Below, one piece after another: positions 53,271 to 62,011 of a stretch of 64,000 nucleotides of DNA. The number at the start of each line of letters is the position of its first letter. Position 1 is the first letter of the stretch. The notes under the pieces are model-generated. The model had not been told where the DNA came from and ran no database searches. It saw only the letters and a program-made list of their open reading frames with translations. The translations under genes were made by a program, and so were the position numbers. Source of the stretch: Fervidobacterium pennivorans DSM 9078 (lineage in GTDB: Bacteria > Thermotogota > Thermotogae > Thermotogales > Fervidobacteriaceae); assembly GCF_000235405.2 (NCBI RefSeq), contig NC_017095.1, positions 1,265,501 through 1,329,500 of the forward strand, in the 5' to 3' direction.

Positions 53271-54329
53271 GATAATGTTAACTAAAAGTATTGAAACTTT
53301 CCAAAAACTGCATTATCCTTATAAAGAGGGGACACCCCCCAACCAACTCTCGACAAAGGAGGTATCCCGATATGAACAACTCAACGCTCTCTTGTCCAAA
53401 ATGCGGTTCCACCAGCTTATACAAAAACGGTCATGACAAATACGGTAACCAACAATTCCTTTGCAAACTCTGCCATCATTCTTTCAAACTCTCCCATTCT
53501 CAAAAACGCAAAAACTTCCCTTTCCCTTATCCCAAATGCACTTCTTGTGGTAAATCTATGCAAATTTACAAAGTCCGTCGCTCTTTCGTTGTCTTCCGTT
53601 GTAGAGCTTGTCGTACCAAAGATAGAGTACCTTTTAACCTCCCCGAACCAGTCACCCTTATTCCTGAGAAATTTAAATATTTCCGCTTCCCTATCTTTTT
53701 CGTCTTAAAGGCTTTTGTTTTGTATATGAAACACAATATGTCTTATCGCTCTCTTGCTCATTCTCTTAATATCAAAGTATCTCATGTCACCATATACAAA
53801 TGGGTTATTAAATTGTGTACTTTATTCTCTGTACTTTTTCCAACATTTACCATCGAAAATGTTTTCTCAGTTCATGCTGATGAAACTGTTCTTGTGTTCA
53901 AAGAACAAAAGTACTATGTTTGGCTATTAGTTGATCACGAAACTAACTTAATTCTTTGTTGGCATGTCTCAAAGTATCGTGATATGGGACAAGTCAAAGT
54001 ATTGCTCGAGAAGTTCTTTGGTAATTCAAAACCTAGAAACATTGAACTTATTACTGATGGACTTGGTGCATATGAAAGTGCAGTAAAGCTGTTGTTCAGA
54101 AATATCAATCACGTAGTGGTACCGCTCGGTAAAAACAATCAATGTGAATCTAAGTTTTCATTGTTGAAAGACTTTTTCCGACTCAAGCGAGGGCTGAAGA
54201 ATACGAAGAACTTAGCGAAATATATTCAAGGATTTTGTGTAGTGAAGAATCTTTGGAAAACGCACAATGGCAATATCAATCGCATTCTTTCACAATTACA
54301 CTCTTTCATCACTACAAGTTAACACTATC
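53271..54329 (+). mobile_element. Complete IS6-like insertion sequence (1059 bp)
   Basis: Ends are 13-bp inverted repeats GATAATGTTAACT and GATAGTGTTAACT (inverted), with partial matches further in, flanked by the direct repeat AGCTTTAT. Holds one intact transposase gene on the plus strand whose stop lies within the right inverted repeat. The intact gene and duplication suggest a recent, possibly active insertion. Inserted in the leader of gcvH. The left end, read toward gcvH, carries TTGGAA and TAACAT 18 bases apart, a weak candidate outward promoter. Confidence 0.85.
53372..54322 (+). CDS. DDE transposase with N-terminal zinc ribbons (IS6-like)
   Basis: 316 residues. Two zinc ribbons: CPKC/CKLC (about 7-35) and CTSC/CRAC (about 50-75). 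Then a helical DNA-binding part (SYRSLAHSLNIKVSHVTIYKW) and a DDE domain with HADET, ITDGLGAY and, 29 residues on, NQCESKF. IS6 transposases have the same order. AAAGGAGG nine bases before ATG 53372 decides the start. No frameshift is seen. Confidence 0.85.
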   Translation: MNNSTLSCPKCGSTSLYKNGHDKYGNQQFLCKLCHHSFKLSHSQKRKNFPFPYPKCTSCGKSMQIYKVRRSFVVFRCRACRTKDRVPFNLPEPVTLIPEKFKYFRFPIFFVLKAFVLYMKHNMSYRSLAHSLNIKVSHVTIYKWVIKLCTLFSVLFPTFTIENVFSVHADETVLVFKEQKYYVWLLVDHETNLILCWHVSKYRDMGQVKVLLEKFFGNSKPRNIELITDGLGAYESAVKLLFRNINHVVVPLGKNNQCESKFSLLKDFFRLKRGLKNTKNLAKYIQGFCVVKNLWKTHNGNINRILSQLHSFITTS

Positions 54330-54337
54330 AGCTTTAT
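54330..54337. repeat. Target-site duplication, right copy
   Basis: AGCTTTAT, identical to 53263-53270, directly after the right inverted repeat. Confidence 0.85.
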
Positions 54338-54358
54338 TGTGAATTTATTTGCTAATTA

Positions 54359-54387
54359 ATTATAGCACACCTTGTAAAGTTATCCAA
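54359..54387 (-). promoter_or_regulatory. Likely gcvH promoter, now cut off by the insertion sequence
   Basis: On the minus strand TTGGAT (54387-54382), 17-base spacer ending TGC, TATAAT (54364-54359). It overlaps the end of recG and points toward gcvH. Without the IS its start point would lie roughly 40 bases before the gcvH ATG. Confidence 0.7.
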
Positions 54388-56716
54388 CATCCAAAAACCT
54401 GATTCGCTCTCCATAAATCCTATATACCTCTCTTATTATCTCACTATCTGGATAATTTTCAACTATGCGCTTAGCATCTTCTCGTGCTATTAACATGAGT
54501 TCTGTATCTGAGATAATATCTGCCACTTTAAACTCAGGAAGCCCATGCTGGCGTGTTCCAAAGAATTCACCTGGTCCTCGCAATCTTAAGTCGTATTCTG
54601 ATATCTTGAACCCATCGTTCGTACTTGCGAAGAATTGTAATCTGTCCCACGCCTCCTCGCCTGCTTCACTCACTATGAGGAAACAATAACTTTGTTTTTC
54701 GCCCCTTCCTACTCTTCCTCTTAGTTGGTGCAACTGCGCAAGCCCGAATCTTTCAGCATTCTCAATGACCATTATCGTTGCGTTAGGTACATCCACCCCA
54801 ACTTCTATAACAGATGTTGAGACCAATATCTTGATTTCTCCTCTTACAAATTTACTCATTACATCGCTTTTTTCTTCGTCAGACATCCGTCCGTGGAGCA
54901 AGCCCATGGGAATATCGGGAAACGCTTCCTTGCTTAATGTACGGTACATATCCTCCGCCGCTTTCGCGTTGATTGCTTCCGATTGTTCAATCAAGGGGTA
55001 AACTATGTAAGCTTGGTCTCCATTCTCAAGGACCTGCTCTCTAACGAATTTGTAGACTTCTTTTGCTCGTGTGTGCCTCAATGTAAACGTTTTGATTTCC
55101 TTCCTACCTGGAGGCATTTCATCAATAACAGACACATCCAAGTCTCCGTAGAGTGTTAGAGAAAGTGTCCTTGGGATAGGTGTCGCAGTCATGATGAGTG
55201 TATCGACGACCTTTCCTTTCGATATTAGTTCTTCCCTTTGCTTTACACCGAATCTGTGTTGCTCATCAATTATCACAAGACCAAGGTTTGCAAAGTGAAC
55301 ATCTTCCTGAATTAGCGCATGAGTACCAACTACAACATCCAAATCCCCGTTTCTTAGAGCAAACTTTATCTTTTCTTTTTCCCTTTGAGAAGTTGAACCA
55401 ATGAGCAACGCAACCCTGATACCAAGTTCTGTCAAATGATTAAAGAGTTTTTGAAAATGTTGGATAGCAAGAATAGAAGTGGGAACCATAAACGCACTTT
55501 GATAACCTGCCTCGTAGTTGTCTATTATCGCAAGTTCAGCAACTAGCGTCTTACCGCTACCCACATCTCCTTGAAGTAATCTGTTCATCGGGTCCGGACT
55601 TCGCATATCTTCGCGAATTTCTGCATGTGCCCTCTTTTGTGCGTTCGTAAGTTTAAACGGTAACTTTGATATGAATTCCTCAGCAAGCCTACCGGAAAAG
55701 CTCTTAGGAATTCCTCCAACTTGTTTGACATTCCGCTTGGACAGATATAATGCTGTTTGAAACAGAAGAAGTTCCTCATATGCCAGACGCTTTCGAGATA
55801 TCTTGTAATGGAAAGAACTCTTCGGAAAATGCATCCCGGTATAGGCTTTCCAGACATCGATAAGTCTTCTTTCTTCAAGTATTTCTTTCGGTATCAAATC
55901 TCTCAAATTACATATGCTAGGCAAGTTGTCTGCAATAATTTTTCTGATAGTCCTCTGTGTTAGGTTTTCAGTTAGAGGATATATAGGCAATATTGTTCTT
56001 TCCGGAGAATCACTTAACGAAATCTCAGGGTTTTGTATCTCCATCGCTCCAAAAAAACCTCTTTTAACACTCCCAGTTACATAAACCTCTCTACCTACTA
56101 GTTGTTTAAGTTCCATTTCTTTAAATTCTTGGTTGAACCACTTCAAAATAACCTGGTTTATCCCGTCTTGCAAAAGTGCGCTAACAATTATCAAGTCACC
56201 TTTTTTGGTTTTTTCTACGCTCTTCAAAATTCCCTTAGTCGTAATTTTTTCATTTTCTCGAACGTACATCAGTGGTATAACTTTTCTTCTGTCTTCGTAA
56301 TCCCTCGGAAAGAAACTTATCAAATCTCCTATAGTCTGAATTCCAAGTTTTCTAAGTAGTTTTTCCCTTGCAGGTCCTACACCTTTTGCATATTTTATAG
56401 GAACATCCAACGACTTAGCAAACTCCGACGACTCACAAGTAACGGAGTATGTCAGAAAATTGTATTTAAAACGCTCAACCATTCCTCGAACATGGGAAAG
56501 TCTTTTTAGTGCACGATGTGTTGGAAGTTTTTTTGCCTCGATTATGTAGTTTCTAAATTCTTCGAGCTTAACCTGTATTTCAACGTCAGAAAGAAGAGGA
56601 TCATCTATCCTTTCGTAGTTGTCCTCAATATATTCGATGAGAGCGTTTAGGGCTTCTTCACTTATTTCTCTTGATATTTCATAGCAATTATCAAGAAATT
56701 CTTCGATGAGCAACAT
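54380..56716 (-). CDS. recG: ATP-dependent DNA helicase RecG
   Basis: 778 residues. An N-terminal extension and the wedge (OB-fold, about 110-250) precede the helicase: motif I LLQGDVGSGKTLVAE, DEQH box IIDEQHRFGVKQ, TATPIPRTL, and motif VI QLHQLRGRVGRGEKQSYC. Remodels stalled forks and recombination intermediates. The first 100 residues are longer than in E. coli RecG, as in other Thermotogota. Confidence 0.95.
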   Translation of the reverse strand: MLLIEEFLDNCYEISREISEEALNALIEYIEDNYERIDDPLLSDVEIQVKLEEFRNYIIEAKKLPTHRALKRLSHVRGMVERFKYNFLTYSVTCESSEFAKSLDVPIKYAKGVGPAREKLLRKLGIQTIGDLISFFPRDYEDRRKVIPLMYVRENEKITTKGILKSVEKTKKGDLIIVSALLQDGINQVILKWFNQEFKEMELKQLVGREVYVTGSVKRGFFGAMEIQNPEISLSDSPERTILPIYPLTENLTQRTIRKIIADNLPSICNLRDLIPKEILEERRLIDVWKAYTGMHFPKSSFHYKISRKRLAYEELLLFQTALYLSKRNVKQVGGIPKSFSGRLAEEFISKLPFKLTNAQKRAHAEIREDMRSPDPMNRLLQGDVGSGKTLVAELAIIDNYEAGYQSAFMVPTSILAIQHFQKLFNHLTELGIRVALLIGSTSQREKEKIKFALRNGDLDVVVGTHALIQEDVHFANLGLVIIDEQHRFGVKQREELISKGKVVDTLIMTATPIPRTLSLTLYGDLDVSVIDEMPPGRKEIKTFTLRHTRAKEVYKFVREQVLENGDQAYIVYPLIEQSEAINAKAAEDMYRTLSKEAFPDIPMGLLHGRMSDEEKSDVMSKFVRGEIKILVSTSVIEVGVDVPNATIMVIENAERFGLAQLHQLRGRVGRGEKQSYCFLIVSEAGEEAWDRLQFFASTNDGFKISEYDLRLRGPGEFFGTRQHGLPEFKVADIISDTELMLIAREDAKRIVENYPDSEIIREVYRIYGERIRFLDVG

Positions 56717-56740
56717 ACTTACACCCTCTTTTTGAGGTCT

Positions 56741-57880
56741 TTAATAGTACATAAAAAGGTACGTCCAAAGACCGCTATTTTGGAACCTTATCTTTTTAGT
56801 AGCCCTTCCAAAAATTTTCTCAAAATCCTTGTCAGGATGTAGCAGATAAAAATTCGCATTCGGAAACTTTTCTCTCAAAATCTTTATATCCCTAATTACC
56901 TTACCATCATCTAACCTTTGACCATACGGGAGATTGGAAATTACCCAAGCTTTTTCGGTGAATACAGGCAAATCTCTAAAGTCCAAGCACGAAAATTCAA
57001 CCGGTAAGGTTGTCTGAAAGATTTTGGAAGCTATTCTTAAGTTTTCTTGAGCAATTTGTATAACTTGGCAATCGATATCACTTCCTTTGATAATTTTCCG
57101 AGAAGGTTTTTCAGAAAGATTCTGAAGGTCTTTTAAAGCTTCTTTCTTTGATTTTCTCCATTCTTCTTTTAAAATCATCCAGTTCTCAGAGATATACTTC
57201 TTATTTACATTCGGCAAATTTATAGTACTCGCCTCTATGGGAATTGTACCACTGCCACAGAAAGGGTCAAAAAGGGCTGGACTTTCATTGTTAGTATTCA
57301 AATCCAATCTTGAAAGCGTAATAATTGCTGCGGCTATTGTCTCTCTAAGTGGCGCTTTACTTGTCTTTAAACGATAACCACGCTTTGATAATGCATCTCC
57401 AGAAGTATCGAGCAATAAGTATGCCTCGTCATCCTTCAATACGAGGATGAAACTGTAGACAGGACCACTTTCGTCAGTTCCACCTAAGCTTTCAACAATT
57501 GCCTTTTTTAAAACAGAAGCAACCGCCCCAGTTGCACTGAGTTTTGAATTTGTTATCTTCAGTTTGTCTATAACAATCCTTGCGTTCTTTTGAACAATTT
57601 CCTTCAAATTTGAATATTTCACATTATCAAAAAGCTCATCGAACGTTTCTGCTTTGAATTTTTTTATCAATATCGATATTCTATCTGCTGTTTTCATATA
57701 CATGTTCAAAAAAGGCAAGTCTTCCAACCTTGCTTTAAAAAATATCCTCCCGGAGGAGGAATAATAGACCTTGTATCCAAATTTTTTAAGTTCTAATGCC
57801 ACCGCACCTTCCAACCCCGAAGAACAGAAAGCAACAATGTCAAAAAGTCCACTACTATTGTTATCTGCACCGATACTCAT
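56741..57880 (-). CDS. THUMP-domain RNA methyltransferase (RlmL/Trm14-like)
   Basis: 379 residues. THUMP domain about 55-155, then a Rossmann methyltransferase: DPFCGSGTIPIEA binds SAM, and SNLPYGQRLD is the NPPY-type catalytic motif of base N-methylation. Probably makes N2-methylguanosine in 23S rRNA or tRNA. GGAGG close upstream favours ATG 57880 over the TTG at 57892. Confidence 0.85.
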   Translation of the reverse strand: MSIGADNNSSGLFDIVAFCSSGLEGAVALELKKFGYKVYYSSSGRIFFKARLEDLPFLNMYMKTADRISILIKKFKAETFDELFDNVKYSNLKEIVQKNARIVIDKLKITNSKLSATGAVASVLKKAIVESLGGTDESGPVYSFILVLKDDEAYLLLDTSGDALSKRGYRLKTSKAPLRETIAAAIITLSRLDLNTNNESPALFDPFCGSGTIPIEASTINLPNVNKKYISENWMILKEEWRKSKKEALKDLQNLSEKPSRKIIKGSDIDCQVIQIAQENLRIASKIFQTTLPVEFSCLDFRDLPVFTEKAWVISNLPYGQRLDDGKVIRDIKILREKFPNANFYLLHPDKDFEKIFGRATKKIRFQNSGLWTYLFMYY

Positions 57881-57937
57881 GAGAACCTCCAACTCTTGAA
57901 TTTTTTTCTTTTTCTTATGTCCGAACTATCGCTATTA

Positions 57938-58462
57938 TTATCCACCCGGCCTATCATGGCTTTCAAATGTTCCTTTCTTTTTATTTGAGAAAATCAAACT
58001 GTCATCGAGGACTACGACTCCAGTTCCTTCAAATACTACACCCTCATCTACGTTAACAGAAAAGAGCATACGATTGACAACATTGTTATAGATAATATGT
58101 CCGAAGACGTTCGTTTTCGAAACTTGAGCACCAATCCACATCTGCGCTTTTCTATAGAAAAATTTTGAAGGATAGCTTGTCCGCTCAAAACATATGAAAA
58201 GATTGGGAGGATTCTTAACGTAGTTTTCAATAATCCCTATCTCTGTGCCAATCAAAATACGAAAGACCGTATTATCAAACTTCACATCAACCTTTTTATC
58301 AACGGTGTGTTTATGTAACGCATATTGATAAATGTAGACCTTGTTCCCATCAAAATAGAATGTGTAAGGAACATCAAATTTATACCCATTTAGATTCGTA
58401 GTGATTAGTATGTCCACATCATACTCACTTGTTACTAAAGAACTTCCCGAGATGATAATCAT
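57938..58462 (-). CDS. Protein of unknown function, beta-rich
   Basis: 174 residues, no family recognised, no signal peptide or membrane segment. Consists mostly of alternating beta-type stretches (VDILITTNLNGYKFDVPYTFYF; RILIGTEIGIIENYV) and a Cys in FICFER. Lies between rlmB and the THUMP methyltransferase on the same strand with gaps of 43 and 57 bases. Confidence 0.55.
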   Translation of the reverse strand: MIIISGSSLVTSEYDVDILITTNLNGYKFDVPYTFYFDGNKVYIYQYALHKHTVDKKVDVKFDNTVFRILIGTEIGIIENYVKNPPNLFICFERTSYPSKFFYRKAQMWIGAQVSKTNVFGHIIYNNVVNRMLFSVNVDEGVVFEGTGVVVLDDSLIFSNKKKGTFESHDRPGG

Positions 58463-58505
58463 TATTCACCATCTCTCTAATTCAAAAATTCAAAATTAAT
58501 CAAAA

Positions 58506-59213
58506 CTAAGTGTTCATCATCTCTCGTCTAAGCACTTCATATATGATGATACCAGCACTAACAGACACATTGAGTGAGTCAATGGAAGTTTTCATGGGTA
58601 CTGAAACCAACTCATCACACGATTGTTTAACAAGTTGTCGTATCCCACTACCTTCGTTACCAAAAACGAGGGCTAGGGGCCTTTTTAAGTCCGCTTGCCA
58701 TATAGGTTTACCTCTCATGTCTGCTCCATATACCCAAACGCCTCTTTCCTTGATTTTTTCGATGTATCTAGAAAGGTTTACGGTTATAGCTATCGGTACC
58801 CTAAAGACTGTACCAGCAGAGGCTTTAACCGCTCCTGGTGTAACATGCGCACTGTTGTCTTTGGTTAATACAACCATATCTACGCCAGCTGCAACACAGG
58901 TTCGAACAATAGCGCCGAGGTTTTGTGGGTCTTGGACCTGGTCAAGCAAAACAAGAAACGGGTTTTCTGGCAAATCGTTTTCATCTGCATACTCAAATTC
59001 ACCGATATCAATCACTACACCTTGGTTCTTTTCTTCACCACACAACCTCTTCAAAACATTTTTTGGAGCCACTGAATACGGTATCTTTCTTTTTTTAACT
59101 TCTTCTATGAGACTTTCTAATTCTCTATCACCACTTTCGGAAAAGTAAACCATCTTTATCGGCTGCTTACTTTGAAAAAGCTCTTTGAGCACATTTCTAC
59201 CATAGACTATCAT
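58506..59213 (-). CDS. rlmB: 23S rRNA 2'-O-methyltransferase RlmB (SpoU family)
   Basis: 235 residues. An L30e-like N-terminal substrate-binding domain (1-70) starts IVYGRNVLKELF; the SPOUT motifs are LLDQVQDPQNLGAIVRTC (motif 1), LALVFGNEGSGIRQL (motif 2) and SLNVSVSAGIIIYEVLRRE (motif 3). Methylates a ribose in the 23S peptidyl-transferase region, or another Gm site. Overlaps mazG by 4 bases. Confidence 0.9.
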   Translation of the reverse strand: MIVYGRNVLKELFQSKQPIKMVYFSESGDRELESLIEEVKKRKIPYSVAPKNVLKRLCGEEKNQGVVIDIGEFEYADENDLPENPFLVLLDQVQDPQNLGAIVRTCVAAGVDMVVLTKDNSAHVTPGAVKASAGTVFRVPIAITVNLSRYIEKIKERGVWVYGADMRGKPIWQADLKRPLALVFGNEGSGIRQLVKQSCDELVSVPMKTSIDSLNVSVSAGIIIYEVLRREMMNT

Positions 59214-59995
59214 TTTTCATTCACTTCCTCAACTTTTTTATATTCCTGCGATTTCACTTTATTCCAGTATTCATCCATCTCTTCAACGGTCATGTTCTCC
59301 AGTTTCTTTCCATCTTTCTCAATCTCCTTCTCCATTTTTTCAAACCTTGCGATGAATTTCTCTGTAGCTTTTCTAATCGCGCTTTCTGGGTCCACGTTTA
59401 AAAACCTTGCTAAGTTTACGATTGCAAAAAGTAAGTCTCCCATTTCTTCTTCTATTTCTTCCTCGTTTTTTGCGTTTTTCAGTTCTTTTACTTCTTCCTC
59501 AACTTTGTGCCATACATCTTCAATTTCTGTCCAGTCAAAACCTACACCAGCAGCGTTCTCTTGGACTCTACGAGCTAATGAAAGACCAGGCAAAGCATGG
59601 TTCACATCCCCAATACTCGAGCGTTTTTTCTGACCCTTTTCCTTTGCTTTTATTTCCTCCCAACGCGCATACGAATACCCTTGTGCATTACCAAACACAT
59701 GCGGATGGCGTCTCACTAGCTTGTCGGAAAGCGTCTTTATAACATCTTCAATTGTAAATGCTCCCCGCTCTGCGGCAATTTGGGAATGAAAAACCACTTG
59801 CAAAAGTACGTCACCAAGTTCTTCTTTAAGTTCTTCATCGTCGTTATTATCAATAGCGTTAAGCACTTCGTACGCTTCTTCTATCAAATATGGCTTCAAG
59901 CTTTCATGCGTTTGTGCTTTATCCCACTCACATCCGTTTTCTCCTCGCAGTGTTGCCATAATTTCTACGAGTTTTTCGAACTCTTTTCCAACCAT
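59210..59995 (-). CDS. mazG: Nucleoside triphosphate pyrophosphohydrolase MazG
   Basis: 261 residues, two MazG domains in tandem. The first has EEAYEVLNAIDNND then EELGDVLLQVVFHS (EExxE and ExxD metal ligands); the second has EEVKELKNAKNEEEI then EEEMGDLLFAIVNLARF. Hydrolyses (d)NTPs to monophosphates. Its start overlaps the gpsA end by 31 bases. Confidence 0.93.
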   Translation of the reverse strand: MVGKEFEKLVEIMATLRGENGCEWDKAQTHESLKPYLIEEAYEVLNAIDNNDDEELKEELGDVLLQVVFHSQIAAERGAFTIEDVIKTLSDKLVRRHPHVFGNAQGYSYARWEEIKAKEKGQKKRSSIGDVNHALPGLSLARRVQENAAGVGFDWTEIEDVWHKVEEEVKELKNAKNEEEIEEEMGDLLFAIVNLARFLNVDPESAIRKATEKFIARFEKMEKEIEKDGKKLENMTVEEMDEYWNKVKSQEYKKVEEVNEK

Positions 59996-60960
59996 CTTCT
60001 TACTTCCTCCATTTCCAGCTTCAGGGACCTGCTCATCAATGATTTTATCGAATCAATCGGAGATTTTCTATTGTAAATTACTTCATAAACTTCTTTGATT
60101 ATGGGGAGGTCATGCTTATTTCCGTAATTTTCTACAACTGCTTTACAGGTAAACGCCCCTTCCACTATTTCTTTACTTGCTTCCAATAGATAGACGGGGT
60201 CATACCCTTTTGCAACCATCTCCCCATAACGTCTGTTTCGGCTGTGTTTACTTCCACACGTGACTATCAAATCACCTATCCCTGCAAGTCCCATAAAAGT
60301 GAGAGGATTAGCTCCAAATTCTATAGAAAACCTTGCAATCTCATATAATCCACGCGTGATTAAAGCGGCTTTTGCGTTATCCCATCCACCAAGTCCATCA
60401 ACGATACCTGCAGCTATCGCTATGACATTCTTGAGAGCTCCTGCCAGTTCTACACCGACAACATCATCGTGAACATACACTCTGAAGTAATCATTCGAAA
60501 ATTCCCTTTGGAATTCCGAAGCCATTTCTCCCGCCACAACGACAGCTGTTGGTAACTTAAGCGCTACCTCCTCAGCGTGAGAAGGACCCGATAAAACCGC
60601 GTATTTACATCCTAAGGTTTCGTGAACTATCTCCGATACCCTCTTACCAGTCGCTATTTCTATACCCTTGGACAAATTAAGTACGATACTAACATCATAA
60701 TCAATTTTCTCCAGCACGCTCCTTACAAACTGGACAGGTACTGCGATAATTAAGGCATCATAGTTCTTACCGACAGAAATATCAGCGGTTACCGGCACAT
60801 TCAAGTCCACATCTGGAAGATGTGGCATTTTCTTTCTTTTATTCAATAAGTTTGCATGTTCTTCGCTATGTGCCCAAAGCAAAACCTCATGTCCATTGTC
60901 TTTCAGCATTTGAGCAATCGTACATCCCCAACTACCAGCACCAAGAATGAAATAGCGCAT
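59965..60960 (-). CDS. gpsA: Glycerol-3-phosphate dehydrogenase [NAD(P)+]
   Basis: 331 residues. ILGAGSWGCTIAQML is the nucleotide-binding loop; LSGPSHAEEVA and GVELAGALKNVIAIAAGIVDGL carry the catalytic Lys; GIGDLIVTCGSKHSRNRRYG binds substrate. Supplies sn-glycerol-3-phosphate for lipids. Confidence 0.95.
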   Translation of the reverse strand: MRYFILGAGSWGCTIAQMLKDNGHEVLLWAHSEEHANLLNKRKKMPHLPDVDLNVPVTADISVGKNYDALIIAVPVQFVRSVLEKIDYDVSIVLNLSKGIEIATGKRVSEIVHETLGCKYAVLSGPSHAEEVALKLPTAVVVAGEMASEFQREFSNDYFRVYVHDDVVGVELAGALKNVIAIAAGIVDGLGGWDNAKAALITRGLYEIARFSIEFGANPLTFMGLAGIGDLIVTCGSKHSRNRRYGEMVAKGYDPVYLLEASKEIVEGAFTCKAVVENYGNKHDLPIIKEVYEVIYNRKSPIDSIKSLMSRSLKLEMEEVRRWLEKSSKNS

Positions 60961-60999
60961 ACAAGAACACCTCGAATCAAATATTAAGAATACGGAAAG

Positions 61000-61965
61000 T
61001 TATTTACCTTGTTCTTCTTCTGATGAAAGAAAATCCGCCAAAACCGATACAGACCATTTAACAGCTGGTGTTCTATAGGGGTTCGAAGCACTATCAAGCT
61101 TGATTATCCATTCTTTGCTTCCAGGTTCTTCTGGGTAAGCCACCAAATAATAGTGTTGTTGGAACTCGCCATCCGATGAAATTACTTTTATTAAGTAAGC
61201 ATCATTCCCTGTTGATTTGTAAACACCTTTGACAACCACTACTTTCTTACCTTCTTTGAATACTTTATTGTGAAGCAACGGCAGTTTCTCTTCAGCAACG
61301 ACGCTCCTAGCATGAGGCATTTCGTGCCTACCTCCTATCAGCCTTTCAATCTCTATATGCTTAACCTTTCTTATCACAAGCGAATAGATATTTCTGCCAT
61401 ACTTTATCCATTTTTGCTCGTAACGCGTCTTTATTTCTCTGTCTGGATTCTCCAAAAATTCGACAACTTCGAATCCCATTTCCTTTGCTGTTTCCATTGT
61501 CTGTTTCGCATACCATTCAACATCTGTTGCAAGCTCAAAAGTACCACCGTCGACAAGCACGTTCGAAAGTGTTTCAAAAAACTCTGGAACGATAACTCGC
61601 CTTCTTTCGTGGGATTTCTTGTCCCAGGGAATTGGAAAGTTCATTATCACTTTTTCAACACTCTTTGGTCCGAAAAATTCCCTGAGTCCAAACCTCGCAT
61701 CGGTTATTACTAATCTAACGTTCTCAAGACTCTCCACTCTCTTATGAGCCTTTTTCATAGAAGTTATTGAAACCTCGAACCCGACAAAATTCTTTTCAGG
61801 ATGCTTTATTGCATAAGACTGAAGATATTCACCACTCCCGAAACCGATTTCAACGATAATACCATTGTTGTTGCCAAAGACGGTGGACCAATCTATAGGT
61901 AAGTAATCAAATAAAGCGGGACGCACTTCTTTGGAAAAGACACCGTATTTTTCCAAGTCCTTCAT
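61000..61965 (-). CDS. trmB: tRNA (guanine-N7)-methyltransferase with C-terminal extension
   Basis: 321 residues, about 100 more than typical TrmB. SAM loop VEIGFGSGEYL; the motif usually NFPDPWPKKRH reads NFPIPWDKKSH; FELATDVEWYA and the conserved TRYEQKW follow. After about residue 210 an extra beta-rich domain (VVVKGVYKSTGNDAYLIKV...) is attached, an arrangement I associate with Thermotogota. Makes m7G46 in tRNAs. Confidence 0.88.
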   Translation of the reverse strand: MKDLEKYGVFSKEVRPALFDYLPIDWSTVFGNNNGIIVEIGFGSGEYLQSYAIKHPEKNFVGFEVSITSMKKAHKRVESLENVRLVITDARFGLREFFGPKSVEKVIMNFPIPWDKKSHERRRVIVPEFFETLSNVLVDGGTFELATDVEWYAKQTMETAKEMGFEVVEFLENPDREIKTRYEQKWIKYGRNIYSLVIRKVKHIEIERLIGGRHEMPHARSVVAEEKLPLLHNKVFKEGKKVVVVKGVYKSTGNDAYLIKVISSDGEFQQHYYLVAYPEEPGSKEWIIKLDSASNPYRTPAVKWSVSVLADFLSSEEEQGK

Positions 61966-62011
61966 ACATTTACACCTCGTCTGTTTTACTTTTCTTGATT
62001 AACTATTCATA

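Noticed and set aside
58510-59148. Plus-strand 212-codon ORF
   Set aside because: Lies wholly opposite rlmB, whose motifs are unmistakable; the composition is that of an antisense shadow.
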